Assembly (NCBI GenBank): GCA_900553185.1 | Contig: USCT01000002.1 | Location: 120,140-184,139, forward strand | DNA from: an uncultured Bacteroides sp. | GTDB lineage: Bacteria > Bacteroidota > Bacteroidia > Bacteroidales > Bacteroidaceae | Direction: 5' to 3' | Length of the DNA: 64,000 nucleotides | Shown: piece after piece, positions 43,453 through 53,049 of the stretch | Position numbering within the stretch: the stretch's first letter is position 1 | Layout of the letters: every line of letters begins with the position of its first letter | The notes under the pieces: model-generated | Seen by the model: only the letters and a program-made list of their open reading frames with translations | The model's database searches: none | What the model was told of the DNA's origin: nothing | Program-made: the position numbers and the translations under genes

Positions 43453-44604
43453 ATGATTTTATTAAGAGTGACACTGGCTTTTCTGATTCTGATTCTGATT
43501 CCAGACTGGTATATACACAACGTATATCTGAAAGGTCTTGAGAAATGGAAAAAGTACCTATACTGGGTTCCCAGTTCTTTACTGTTGATTCTATTAGGAA
43601 TATTCATTGCTGCCCATGAAGCCTTGCACGATTATTTTGGTATTTACCTCATCATTGTACTTTGCATAGCCATACCCAAAACATTTTTCATGCTGTTCAG
43701 CCTTGTTTTACGTGGAATCAGAAAACTGTTCCGGTGTAAGATTCCCCACGGCTGGATCGCACTGTTTCCATCAATAGGTATCCTCGGATACATTTTATAT
43801 GGAGCCATTTACGGAAAAGAGAATTTCAAGATAAACGAAGTAACCTTCTGCTCTCCTACTCTTCCACAAGCTTTCGACGGTTACCGGATTCTTCAGATTT
43901 CGGACATTCACTCAGGAAGCTGGAAAGGCAATGAAGAGGGACTGCAGCGTGCCGTCAACCTCTGTAATTCCCTACACCCGGATCTGGCAGTTTTTACCGG
44001 CGATCTGGTAAACAGCCGGGCCGATGAACTTACAGGATTTATGCCGATATTAAGCCAGCTGACAGCCAGAGACGGTGTCTATTCCATCTTAGGCAACCAC
44101 GACTACGGAACTTATGTCACCTGGAACGATGAAAAGGAAAGGCTTGCCAATCTGGACAGCCTGATTTCACGTGAAAAACAGATGGGGTGGCAAATGTTAC
44201 TGAATGAGCACCGGATGATTCGTCGAGGAAACGACTCCATCGTCCTGGCAGGAGTGGAAAACAGCGGAAAACCTCCTTTCCCTGATAGAGGCGACCTGGA
44301 CAAAGCCTTACAGGGAACCGACGGATTATTCAAGATCCTATTAAGTCATGACCCGACACACTGGCGGCGCAAAGTATTGCCCGATACTGATGTCCAGCTG
44401 ATGCTGGCAGGTCATACCCACGACATGCAAATCAGTCTCTTCGGATTCTCCGTATCACAGTTTATCTACCCTGAGCATCGGGGGATGTATCTGGAAAACG
44501 GACGAGGCCTGTACGTAAACATCGGTTTAGGGTATGTTCTTTTCCCCATGCGTCTGGGAGCATGGCCCGAAATTACCATCCTGACTCTGAAGAAAAGCAA
44601 TTAA
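43453..44604 (+). CDS. Membrane-anchored metallophosphoesterase
   Basis: 383 residues. Three or four N-terminal TM helices within about residues 1-120 are followed by a calcineurin-like phosphoesterase domain. Metal motifs are ISDIHSGSW, FTGDLVNSR, LGNHDYG, LLSHDP and LAGHTHDMQ. The C-terminal half resembles YaeI/UshA-like bacterial phosphoesterases with a catalytic face outside or beside the membrane. The substrate is unknown. A nearby acyltransferase and GT2 hint at lipid or lipid-linked phosphate work, but that is inference. It starts 5 nt after the previous gene. Confidence 0.92.
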   Translation: MILLRVTLAFLILILIPDWYIHNVYLKGLEKWKKYLYWVPSSLLLILLGIFIAAHEALHDYFGIYLIIVLCIAIPKTFFMLFSLVLRGIRKLFRCKIPHGWIALFPSIGILGYILYGAIYGKENFKINEVTFCSPTLPQAFDGYRILQISDIHSGSWKGNEEGLQRAVNLCNSLHPDLAVFTGDLVNSRADELTGFMPILSQLTARDGVYSILGNHDYGTYVTWNDEKERLANLDSLISREKQMGWQMLLNEHRMIRRGNDSIVLAGVENSGKPPFPDRGDLDKALQGTDGLFKILLSHDPTHWRRKVLPDTDVQLMLAGHTHDMQISLFGFSVSQFIYPEHRGMYLENGRGLYVNIGLGYVLFPMRLGAWPEITILTLKKSN

Positions 44605-44627
44605 TCAAATCACATTTATCCACATCT

Positions 44628-45365
44628 ATGAGAATCTTATACATCATTTATCAAATCTGCATCGGGTTACCAATTTTTCTGGTACTGACCTTGCTTACTG
44701 CCCTGACTACCATGCTAGGCTGCTGGCTAGGCAACGGACATTTCTGGGGATATTATCCCGGCAAAATCTGGTCACAACTCACCTGTATCCTTTTTCTCCT
44801 TCCCATAAAAATAGAAGGAAAAGAGAATATCGACCATAAGACATCGTACGTCTTTCTGGCCAACCATCAAGGAGCCTTCGACATTTTTCTGATATACGGT
44901 TACCTGGGAAGAAACTTTAAATGGATGATGAAAAAAAGCCTCCGAAAAATTCCTTTCGTCGGAAAAGCCTGCGAATCGGCCGGGTTTATTTTTGTAGACA
45001 AGTCTAGTCCGCGTAAAATATACGAAACCATTAAAAACGCAGAATCCGTATTGCAAGGAGGTACCTCCATGGTTGTTTTTCCCGAAGGAGCACGAACCTT
45101 TAACGGCCACATGAGAGATTTCAAGAAAGGAGCTTTCCAAATGGCCGACCAGCTTCAGCTTCCGGTTGTTCCTATGACAATAGACGGTTCGTTTGATGTA
45201 CTTCCCCGTACAGGACACCTGCTTCACTGGCACCGCATGAAACTAATCATCCATAAGCCTATTTATCCCACCTGCAAAGGTCCTGAAAACCAGAAGAGAC
45301 TCCTGGAAGAATCGTATGTGGCCATTGAATCCGGGCTTCCGGAGAAATACAAAGGAAAGCTATAA
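44628..45365 (+). CDS. 1-acyl-glycerol-3-phosphate acyltransferase-like (PlsC family)
   Basis: 245 residues from the ATG at 44628. One or two N-terminal TM helices (LYIIYQICIGLPIFLVLTLL) precede the acyltransferase motifs: NHQGAFDIF (HX4D), FIFVDKSSPRKIYE and FPEGARTFNG, then VVPMTIDGS. It acylates lysophosphatidate to phosphatidate at the inner membrane. It is last in the GT2-pyrC operon and is followed by a strong terminator. Confidence 0.93.
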   Translation: MRILYIIYQICIGLPIFLVLTLLTALTTMLGCWLGNGHFWGYYPGKIWSQLTCILFLLPIKIEGKENIDHKTSYVFLANHQGAFDIFLIYGYLGRNFKWMMKKSLRKIPFVGKACESAGFIFVDKSSPRKIYETIKNAESVLQGGTSMVVFPEGARTFNGHMRDFKKGAFQMADQLQLPVVPMTIDGSFDVLPRTGHLLHWHRMKLIIHKPIYPTCKGPENQKRLLEESYVAIESGLPEKYKGKL

Positions 45366-45390
45366 AGTCAGTATTCCTGATAAAGAATGA

Positions 45391-45442
45391 GCGTCCGTTT
45401 ATGCCGAATTCCTATATTTAGCATAAACGGACGCCCGTTTTA
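45391..45442 (+). terminator. Terminator after the plsC-type gene
   Basis: Perfect 14-bp stem GCGTCCGTTTATGC (45391-45404) with GCATAAACGGACGC (45421-45434), then CCGTTTTAAC. Confidence 0.8.
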
Positions 45443-45487
45443 ACAGATAGAAAGGACTTCACACCCTTGTCTATTCCACCAATATTA

Positions 45488-46186
45488 TCAAGGATGCTGA
45501 TTCATTTTCTCCATATTACTTCGTGCCGCGGCCACGTACTCTTTTACCAGCGGATCATTCATAAACGACTCAGGTGCTTTTTCAACAATTTCTTCCATCA
45601 TAGGAGTCAATACCGGATAAGGCATTCCGCTAAACAGCATCAAAAAGACGCCAGGACCCAACACATTGTCATAATTCTGCTGGATAAACTCCTTGGCCAG
45701 TCTATTCATTTCATCGGCCAATGCCGCACGTTTCTTTCCAATTTCATTATGAACCGTCTCCAAATCGTGACCATCCATGATCATCCGGCTTTCTTCATGC
45801 TCTACATCATAAGCCTTGTCGTCCAACGAATTCTTTTTCATGATAAAATCATTGAAACTGTCATTTAAAGGAGTCCCCTTAATCGTGATACCGGCATTGT
45901 CTATCGCAATGCTGATATTTCCCGGTTCGATAACCAATGGCATGATACAATCGTCATCCATATATAAAGAAGCAAACACGGTAGAATCTACTTCACCCTT
46001 CATCTTGAACAATCCATGTATGACTTCAGCCGAATCTATATTTTCCCAATGATCGCCTGCCGGAACTTTAATGAAAAGCATTTTACCATCCAGCATAGAA
46101 ACGGAAGAAGTACCTTCTATTTTATACTTCTTGGTACAAGAAGCACAAAGAACTGCACAAAACAGAAAAAAATAAAGTTTATACAT
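45488..46186 (-). CDS. Lipoprotein with DUF4369-like domain
   Basis: 232 residues. The lipobox LCASC at about 12-16 predicts a lipoprotein. The N-terminal half (YKIEGTSSVSMLDGKMLFIK, IDSAEVIHGLFKMKGEVDS, MPLVIEPGNISIAIDNAGIT) has the DUF4369 pattern seen before thioredoxin-like domains in Bacteroidetes. Here no thioredoxin domain or CXXC follows; the C-terminal half is helical. Function is unknown. It is monocistronic as far as can be seen. Confidence 0.82.
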   Translation of the reverse strand: MYKLYFFLFCAVLCASCTKKYKIEGTSSVSMLDGKMLFIKVPAGDHWENIDSAEVIHGLFKMKGEVDSTVFASLYMDDDCIMPLVIEPGNISIAIDNAGITIKGTPLNDSFNDFIMKKNSLDDKAYDVEHEESRMIMDGHDLETVHNEIGKKRAALADEMNRLAKEFIQQNYDNVLGPGVFLMLFSGMPYPVLTPMMEEIVEKAPESFMNDPLVKEYVAAARSNMEKMNQHP

Positions 46187-46520
46187 GCAAAAATCCTTAT
46201 TTTCATTTTATGAGACAAAGGTATAATCTTTACGCCACGTTAGAAAGTATTTTATCAAAAATTAAACTTAATAGGAGATTATTACTGAATTATACATTTG
46301 TTTACAAAAACCAGGAAGTAAACAGTTATGAACCAGCAGGTAGCAAACAAATCCTTGTCTTTTTGCCTAATAGTAAACAATCCGGTTCTCTCTCAGGAAA
46401 CAACCGCAAACGGGCATGAAGAATACGCCCATTTGCGGTTATTTTCCCGAGACTCTTTTACCAAATCCGAAAGCGACAAAGTGTCATTCCATACCGAGAA
46501 ATATTCATTACAAAAAAACG
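46187..46520. other. Intergenic region between the lipoprotein and the PPDK-type gene
   Basis: 334 bp, AT-rich, no credible gene. It includes the promoter region of the lipoprotein (no clear -7 box) and the hairpin at 46402-46440. Confidence 0.6.
46402..46440 (-). terminator. Terminator of the receiver/PPDK-type gene
   Basis: AACCGCAAAcGGGC pairs with GCCCaTTTGCGGTT. It lies about 80 nt past the minus-strand stop. Confidence 0.6.
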
Positions 46521-49478
46521 TTATTCCGGCAATTGTACGACTCCCAGTTTCTTCTTTCCATTCATTTTGATGACCAGCGGATGTTCAAAACGTACCCATC
46601 GTATAAACTTGGTTTCTTCTACCGCTGGCATGGAATCCAGCAACTCCTGATTATACAATCCGTCGTTTATGTAAGCATTGATTGTAAAATATCCTACGCC
46701 CAGCGAAGTCAGATTCTGAAAGAAATGTGTACCCTGACTTGGGTCGACCCGATAATTGGTAAGTCCAGCCTCTACAATGATACGTGCTGCCGAAATATTC
46801 GGCCATTTCACCGGAATACCCAACCAGGTATCACTGCTTCCCCATCTTCCGGGACCTATCAGTACATAATGCTTTCCTTCGTCCAGAAAACGCTTGTTCC
46901 ACTTTTCTATATCGTAGGCTATCAACTGATTGTTTGATGCAGAATATCCCTGAGTCTTGACATAAATGACATCGCATACATCATCTACGATACCATGTCC
47001 CAAAGCGTTTTCACTTTTCAACAACAGTTTCTCTTCCGGTATTTTGTTCAGGTCTTCAGCCAGTTCGGCCTTTACGTCTACCATCGGACGGATCTGGAGC
47101 AGATAGAACGTACCTTTCTTGGTTTTCGAATCGAAATTGACAGCAAATTCAATTTCTACCGGACGCCTCATCTCTCCCTGACCGTATTTCTGTGCCAAAC
47201 GCAGAATCTGCGCCAGCGGAAAAACGTCGTGCTGCAGAATATTGGCAAAGGTTATCAGCTTACGGCCTCCCGGATAAATACCGTCACGTATCACCATATC
47301 ATACGGATCGTATGTAGACGCCAGGTAATTCAGCGAACCGTCGGCTTCGGCATCCTTTACCGAAAGTTTCAGCAAGTTGAACCCGTCATCCAGCGAAAAG
47401 TTCTGTGCCAGGTTTTTCAGGTCGAGGGCATAAAAACGGGTCTGTGTCTCCCGAAGAGCAATTTCCATTTCACTGGTCTGCAGCACCTGGGTAGGATGAT
47501 ACGGACAGACACGCAGGGTTACCCCCCCGTCGACGATGTATTTCCCCAATCCCAAAGCCAGACTGACGATTCCCTCTTCGGCCTGTTCATCATTGATCGG
47601 ATAATAATTGATGGAACGTGCTACTCCCGATATGGACGGATAGTAGCGGTCTCCATATTGCGTTCCGACCACTTCCTGCAAGATAACTGCCATCTTTTCC
47701 TGATCGATCACATTGCTGGTAGCCTGCATGTAAGCCTTGCTGTCTTTATAATATACCGAAGCATATACGGCCTTAATCGCATCACTCAGCATCCGAAGCA
47801 TTTCGTATTTATCATTCAGGTAGGGTATCATGTAAGTAGAATAAACACCCGCAAAAGGCTGATAATGCGAGTCCTCGAGCAAACTGGAAGAACGAATGGC
47901 AATCGGCGACTTCACAACTTCGAAGAAAGTAAAAAAATCTTCCACCAGACGGTCGGGCAGCTTGGCACGCAAGAAAGCACGCAGGATGGTGTCATCGTCC
48001 ACATCACTCAGCGCAATCTGATACAGCTGATTGGAATCCATGAATTCATCGAATATATCGGTACACAGTACCACGGTCTTAGGTATTGCAACCGTTGCAT
48101 TTTCAAGTTCATCGAATTCTACATGACGCTTCAGAATATGATCGATAAAGGCAAGTCCACGTCCTTTTCCTCCCAATGAGCCGTCTCCGATACGCGCAAA
48201 ATTGGAATATCGGTCAAAACGGTCACGCTTAAATTCGGCCACCACTCCCTGGTTCTTCATCTTACGGTATTTTACGATCGCCTCGAAAATGATCTGACGA
48301 TGCGCATCGATATCCTGCAAGGATTCCCAGGTAATCTGTTTCAGAAATTCCGCTACCGGAAAAATAGCACGCGAATACAGCCAGCGTGAAACGTGATTCC
48401 GACCGATGTGATACAAAAAGGAATCGGCCGGAATGGTAAAGACAGCATTCTGCAGATCTTTCAGGTTATGAATACGCGCCACCTCTTCCTTGGTCTTCGG
48501 ATTCCGGAAAATAAAATCTCCAAAGCCAAAATGCTCGGAAATGGCTTCACGCAAGTCAATGTTCATCTTTTTGGAGTTCTTGTCGACAAATTGCGCCCTG
48601 CATTCGTCGGCATAACGGCGATTTTCCACTTCGGCCGACTGAAGAATCAACGGCACAAACGGATTCCACGACCGAATTTCTTTCAGCAACCTGATACCTG
48701 CCTGCGGATCGATTACTCCGTTCCGGGGAAAACGGGCATCCGAAATCACCCCCAATACATTATCCTCATATTTCAAATACAACTCACGGGCCTCTTCGTA
48801 CGAACGGGCCAGCACGATTTTGGGACGTCCGCGCATACGCAACGTACGCTGGTGCTCGTTCAGTGCCTCCGTCGCAAACTCCTGACTCTGCCTCAACACG
48901 AATTTATACAGATCGGGCAGCACAGACGAATAAAAACGAATGGAATCCTCTACCAGCAGAATCATCTGTACACCTACTTCCTTGATGTCATGCTCCAGAT
49001 TCATCTTGTCCTCTATCAGCTTGATGATAGACACCAGCAGGTCTGTATTCCCCAGCCAGCAGAAAACATATTCGAAAATGCTCAAGTCCTCGTGTTCCAT
49101 CCGCTTTTTGATGCCGTGTGAAAAAGGAGTCAGAACCACAAGCGGCAAGCTGGGATATTTTTGCTTGATTTCACGGGCAATATCGAACGTATCACTGTTA
49201 TCCGATCCCGGCATACAGATAACCAGGTCAAATCCCATGTTATTCAACTGGATCCAGGCTTCCTCACGCGTAACGACCTGTGTAAACCGTGGAGGGTAAC
49301 GCAAACTGAGATTCATATACTCATTAAAAATCTTTTCTTCAATACGCCCGTCATCCTCCAGCATAAAGGCGTCGTACGGATTGGCAACCAACAGAACATT
49401 GAAGATCCGCCGGGTCATCAGATTGGCAAACTGGGTATCCTTAAAATACAGTTGATTCAGTTTCAGATGGTTTATCAT
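46521..49478 (-). CDS. Receiver-PPDK_N (PEP synthase-like ATP-grasp) fusion
   Basis: 985 residues. Two receiver-like domains come first. The one at about 20-150 has lost the phospho-acceptor pattern (DLVICMPG). The one at about 165-330 keeps it (ILLVEDSIRFY, GVISDARFPRNG, PLILQSA). A linker follows, then the nucleotide-binding domain of PEP synthase/pyruvate phosphate dikinase: GSLGGKGRGLAFIDHIL, IAIRSSSLLEDSHYQPFAGV, VILQEVVGTQYG and EIEFAVNF. The C-terminus has no phospho-His swivelling domain and no PEP-binding barrel, so it cannot be a complete PEP synthase. It may phosphorylate another protein or small molecule. It is often labelled PEP synthase in Bacteroides genomes. Confidence 0.88.
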   Translation of the reverse strand: MINHLKLNQLYFKDTQFANLMTRRIFNVLLVANPYDAFMLEDDGRIEEKIFNEYMNLSLRYPPRFTQVVTREEAWIQLNNMGFDLVICMPGSDNSDTFDIAREIKQKYPSLPLVVLTPFSHGIKKRMEHEDLSIFEYVFCWLGNTDLLVSIIKLIEDKMNLEHDIKEVGVQMILLVEDSIRFYSSVLPDLYKFVLRQSQEFATEALNEHQRTLRMRGRPKIVLARSYEEARELYLKYEDNVLGVISDARFPRNGVIDPQAGIRLLKEIRSWNPFVPLILQSAEVENRRYADECRAQFVDKNSKKMNIDLREAISEHFGFGDFIFRNPKTKEEVARIHNLKDLQNAVFTIPADSFLYHIGRNHVSRWLYSRAIFPVAEFLKQITWESLQDIDAHRQIIFEAIVKYRKMKNQGVVAEFKRDRFDRYSNFARIGDGSLGGKGRGLAFIDHILKRHVEFDELENATVAIPKTVVLCTDIFDEFMDSNQLYQIALSDVDDDTILRAFLRAKLPDRLVEDFFTFFEVVKSPIAIRSSSLLEDSHYQPFAGVYSTYMIPYLNDKYEMLRMLSDAIKAVYASVYYKDSKAYMQATSNVIDQEKMAVILQEVVGTQYGDRYYPSISGVARSINYYPINDEQAEEGIVSLALGLGKYIVDGGVTLRVCPYHPTQVLQTSEMEIALRETQTRFYALDLKNLAQNFSLDDGFNLLKLSVKDAEADGSLNYLASTYDPYDMVIRDGIYPGGRKLITFANILQHDVFPLAQILRLAQKYGQGEMRRPVEIEFAVNFDSKTKKGTFYLLQIRPMVDVKAELAEDLNKIPEEKLLLKSENALGHGIVDDVCDVIYVKTQGYSASNNQLIAYDIEKWNKRFLDEGKHYVLIGPGRWGSSDTWLGIPVKWPNISAARIIVEAGLTNYRVDPSQGTHFFQNLTSLGVGYFTINAYINDGLYNQELLDSMPAVEETKFIRWVRFEHPLVIKMNGKKKLGVVQLPE

Positions 49479-49628
49479 AGTATCATGGTTTTAATCGTGA
49501 AAACAAAAATCGGAATTTCTATTGAGTTTTGCAACTACTATCCGTAAAATCGACCCTGTACATTTTATTCCGTACAAATGGATATTTAACTTTTTATCAT
49601 TCGATAGCGCTTTTTCACAGAAAAAACC

Positions 49629-49658
49629 TTGACCATCTCAAATAAAAAGCTAACTTTG
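49629..49658 (+). promoter_or_regulatory. Promoter of gdhA
   Basis: TTG at 49629-49631 and TAACTTTG at 49651-49658, 19 nt apart: a good Bacteroidetes promoter with a leader of about 40 nt. Confidence 0.7.
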
Positions 49659-49703
49659 CATATACAACAATTACATTTTGTCATACCTTAAACTAATCAT
49701 ATT

Positions 49704-51041
49704 ATGGATATCAACAAACTCATGTCCTCTTTGGAGGCCAAGCATCCAGGTGAATCAGAATACCTGCAAGCTGTAAGAGAAGTACTGCTTTCTATCGAAG
49801 ATGTATACAACCAGCATCCTGAATTCGAAAAAGTATCGTTGATAGAACGACTGGTAGAGCCTGACCGTATCATTACCTTCCGGGTTCCATGGGTAGACGA
49901 CAAAGGAAAAGTACAGGTCAACCTGGGGTATCGTGTACAGTTCAACAATGCCATAGGCCCGTACAAAGGAGGTATCCGTTTTCATGCCTCGGTCAATCTT
50001 TCCATCCTGAAATTCCTGGGATTCGAACAGACTTTCAAGAATGCGCTGACTACTCTCCCGATGGGTGGAGGAAAAGGAGGTTCCGATTTCTCACCGAGAG
50101 GAAAGAGTGAAGCCGAAATCATGCGGTTCTGCCAGGCATTCATGCTCGAACTCTGGCGTCATCTGGGCCCGAACATGGATGTACCGGCCGGCGACATCGG
50201 TGTAGGCGGACGAGAAGTTGGATACATGTTCGGTATGTATAAAAAACTGACTCACGAATTCACCGGTACATTCACGGGAAAAGGCATCGAGTACGGAGGC
50301 TCACTCATACGTCCGGAAGCAACCGGTTTCGGAGGACTGTACTTTGTGAAACACATGCTCGACAAGAAAGGCATTGACATCAAGGGAAAGACCGTTGCCA
50401 TCTCCGGATTCGGTAACGTAGCCTGGGGAGCAGCTACAAAAGCCACCCAGTTGGGAGCTAAAGTAGTGACCATCTCCGGACCCGACGGCTATGTATACGA
50501 CCCGGCAGGAATCAGTGGAGAAAAGATAGACTATATGCTGGAACTCCGTGCTTCGGGAAACGATATTGTAGCCCCCTACGCAGAACAATTCCCCGAAGCG
50601 ACCTTCGTTCCCGGACGTCGTCCGTGGGAAGTAAAGGTGGATATTGCACTTCCATGTGCCACCCAGAACGAATTAAATGGCGAAGATGCTTGTAATCTGA
50701 TAAAAAATTCCGTTCTTTGTGTCGGAGAAATCTCAAACATGGGTTGTACCCCCGAAGCCATCGACGCATTCATCGAAAACAAGATCATGTATGCACCGGG
50801 CAAAGCAGTCAACGCAGGAGGTGTAGCCACTTCCGGACTTGAAATGAGCCAGAATGCCATGCACATCAGCTGGACCGCCCAGGAAGTAGACGACAAGCTT
50901 CATCAGATCATGCACGACATTCACGAACAGTGCGTGAAATATGGTACCGAAGCAGACGGTTACATCAATTACGTGAAAGGTGCGAACATTGCCGGTTTCA
51001 TGAAAGTGGCCCACGCCATGATGGCCCAAGGTATTGTATAA
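49704..51041 (+). CDS. gdhA: Glutamate dehydrogenase (hexameric, probably NADP-linked)
   Basis: 445 residues. It has the family signature LTTLPMGGGKGGSDFSPRGK (catalytic and substrate Lys), DVPAGDIGVGGREVG, and the Rossmann domain ISGFGNVAWGAATKATQLGA. It makes glutamate from 2-oxoglutarate and ammonia, the main ammonia-assimilation route in Bacteroides, or runs in reverse. Cofactor choice is inferred from overall resemblance to the NADP-type enzyme, not from a decisive residue. It is monocistronic. Confidence 0.96.
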   Translation: MDINKLMSSLEAKHPGESEYLQAVREVLLSIEDVYNQHPEFEKVSLIERLVEPDRIITFRVPWVDDKGKVQVNLGYRVQFNNAIGPYKGGIRFHASVNLSILKFLGFEQTFKNALTTLPMGGGKGGSDFSPRGKSEAEIMRFCQAFMLELWRHLGPNMDVPAGDIGVGGREVGYMFGMYKKLTHEFTGTFTGKGIEYGGSLIRPEATGFGGLYFVKHMLDKKGIDIKGKTVAISGFGNVAWGAATKATQLGAKVVTISGPDGYVYDPAGISGEKIDYMLELRASGNDIVAPYAEQFPEATFVPGRRPWEVKVDIALPCATQNELNGEDACNLIKNSVLCVGEISNMGCTPEAIDAFIENKIMYAPGKAVNAGGVATSGLEMSQNAMHISWTAQEVDDKLHQIMHDIHEQCVKYGTEADGYINYVKGANIAGFMKVAHAMMAQGIV

Positions 51042-51101
51042 AGATTTTATCTTATTAAATATATCTCGTTTAGTTGTATTTGTATTTTGTATTGTAGCTT
51101 G

Positions 51102-51138
51102 CACTGCTCTGCCTGTGAAGGCAGGGCAGTGATTTTTT
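51102..51138 (+). terminator. Terminator of gdhA
   Basis: CACTGCtCTGCCT pairs with AGGCAGgGCAGTG around GTGA, then ATTTTTT. Confidence 0.88.
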
Positions 51139-51270
51139 CGACCCATATCGCCAGATCCCGAAAATGTCCTCATGTCTTATGCAAAACGTCCGCCCGTTTC
51201 ATCGGGAACATGCTCGTGTTTTCATGTAAACGAACGTTTGTTTTTCAACGTACAAAAAAGTGATTGAAGT

Positions 51271-51318
51271 GTACAAAAAAAGTGATTCCAGTATCTATAA
51301 TCCATACCGGAACCACTT
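51271..51318 (-). terminator. Terminator of the GH30 PUL operon
   Basis: AAGTGaTTCC (51280-51289) pairs with GGAAcCACTT (51309-51318). On the minus strand it is followed by TTTTTTGTAC. It lies about 45 nt past the GH30 stop. Confidence 0.7.
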
Positions 51319-51364
51319 CAGAAAAAACTATATAAAATTACACTATTTGCCGTTTTACGTTTCG

Positions 51365-52969
51365 CTACAGGTCATATACCACTGTCGTGACACTTTGGGC
51401 ATCCAGATAAATGTCACCACCGTCCGGAACCTCCCTTTCTTTCAGCTCCTTCGATGAACTGGTGGTGTAAGTTCTGACAGATTCAGGTTCACCCTTCCAT
51501 CCTTCGTGCGTATCGGAAAGTCTTATCGCCTTATCCGACAGGTTTGAATAAACGGCTACAATCTTATCGCCTTCGGGTGAAATCCAGGCAGAACCGAAGA
51601 AATTCATACTCTCGTTCAGATCCAGCCCAATACGGATATAGCCCGGACGGATAAAACGGCTATAGTTACCAAGAACCCACAGTGTAGGCGTAGCTCTATA
51701 AGTTCCTTCGCGCGCTATATCTCCGTCTTCGCCACCTTCAGGAACCAGCGATATAAGCAGGAAACGGTTTTTATGTCCCCAGCGGGAAACATCCATCGAT
51801 GTCCAGTAACTCCACGAAGAAACCTGCGCCACCGTCAGGTCATTATGAATGACCTTCGACATATACAATGCTATATCCATCTCCGAAGCCGCATCATAAC
51901 CGATGAATTCGGAAGAACTATATCCGTCGCCCAGCATGCTCCATTCACTCTGCCACAACTCCAGACCGGCCGAAGAAGCCTTGTCATAAACAAGTTTCCG
52001 GACATTACGCATGGCGTCCCATGACCCGTCAGTCCAATAACTATGCGCACATATCAGATTCTTCACGTGAGTGAGATCACCTACGTATGCAGACGAGCCC
52101 GGAGTAAAGAATGCGGAAATGACGTTACTGCGTGCAGCGTCACTCTTCACCTTGTAAAGATATTCCCAGTCGCCTGCTTCACCGAGCAGAATATCGGTAG
52201 ACGACAAGCCGTTTTCCGTCAGTGTCTGATCCAGTGCCCGGGCCACGTCGGCTATCTGGTCGTTGGTCCATCCGCTTCCCTCCTGTCCGCTTTCCCAATT
52301 GTACTGAGGTTCGTTGACAGGAGAAATATGCGTTACATGATAACCCTCATTTTCATAGTGGGCGGCCACATCGGCCATGTATCTGGCAAAATCGGCATAA
52401 TGCTCCGGCTTCAGATTGGACGATCCACCCTGATCGGAATACCCCTTTCCGTTGTAAGTATACTGAACAGGCGGGGTATTGCTGAACAGGATAAAATCAT
52501 CACATCCCAGTTCCTTGGCACGGCTCATAAAATAGCGCTGCCCTTCACACTTGTTCCAGTCGTAACTCAGGTCATCGGTCAGATAAGATTCCGCACGTCT
52601 GGACTTATCTTCTATGCCACTGTCATCGCCTTGTTCGGCACTTCCTCCTCCCAGATTCACTCTCCATTGTGACAATCCTATGCCTTTGGGCTGTCCGTCG
52701 GTTATTTCCGAAGAAAAAAGCAGTTCGGTAATCCTCTCCCGACTGTTTGTCCAGTATTTGCCTACATAAGATGGCGACCAGCAGTCGGAAGCCGCAAATC
52801 CCTGCAGGGTCTGATACCGTACAGACGGATCGATCGTAACCTGCTTCTCAACACTTACCTCCGGAACATCGGGTTCTTCAGGAACGGAATTTACCGGAGT
52901 ATCGTCACTGCAAGATGCCGCTACCAGCAGCATCAAGGATAAAGTTCTATAATCAATATGTTTCATCAT
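51365..52969 (-). CDS. GH30-family glycoside hydrolase, surface lipoprotein
   Basis: 534 residues. The lipobox LLVAASC is followed by an acidic stretch (EEPDVPEVS) that fits surface export. The GH30 barrel plus beta-sandwich shows GFAASDCWSP, WRVNLGGGSAEQGDDSGI, the acid/base Glu in SPVNEPQ and the nucleophile Glu in LWQSEWSML. The C-terminus is the usual side sandwich. GH30 members cut beta-1,6-glucan, beta-1,6-galactan, glucuronoxylan and others; the subfamily cannot be fixed by eye. In B. thetaiotaomicron a GH30 lies in a comparable locus for beta-1,6-glucan, which makes that a candidate. It is last in the operon, after susD. Confidence 0.9.
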   Translation of the reverse strand: MMKHIDYRTLSLMLLVAASCSDDTPVNSVPEEPDVPEVSVEKQVTIDPSVRYQTLQGFAASDCWSPSYVGKYWTNSRERITELLFSSEITDGQPKGIGLSQWRVNLGGGSAEQGDDSGIEDKSRRAESYLTDDLSYDWNKCEGQRYFMSRAKELGCDDFILFSNTPPVQYTYNGKGYSDQGGSSNLKPEHYADFARYMADVAAHYENEGYHVTHISPVNEPQYNWESGQEGSGWTNDQIADVARALDQTLTENGLSSTDILLGEAGDWEYLYKVKSDAARSNVISAFFTPGSSAYVGDLTHVKNLICAHSYWTDGSWDAMRNVRKLVYDKASSAGLELWQSEWSMLGDGYSSSEFIGYDAASEMDIALYMSKVIHNDLTVAQVSSWSYWTSMDVSRWGHKNRFLLISLVPEGGEDGDIAREGTYRATPTLWVLGNYSRFIRPGYIRIGLDLNESMNFFGSAWISPEGDKIVAVYSNLSDKAIRLSDTHEGWKGEPESVRTYTTSSSKELKEREVPDGGDIYLDAQSVTTVVYDL

Positions 52970-53049
52970 ATCTACGGGTTTAAAAAAGCTGTTGCAAATA
53001 GTTCATCCTACCTGCAACAGCTTATACGGTTCATACTGTTACCAATTCA

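Larger units (their letters stand above)
51042..51364. other. Intergenic region with gdhA and GH30 terminators and direct repeats
   Basis: 323 bp without a gene. It contains the gdhA terminator, a stretch rich in CGTTTG/AACG motifs (51180-51245), two copies of GTACAAAAAA(A)GTGATT (51250-51265 and 51271-51287) and the GH30 terminator. Confidence 0.6.

Noticed and set aside
46995..48179. 394-codon plus-strand frame inside the receiver/PPDK gene
   Set aside because: Shadow of a long conserved protein on the other strand; the product is a low-complexity mix of His, Gln, Phe and Ile typical of antisense reading.
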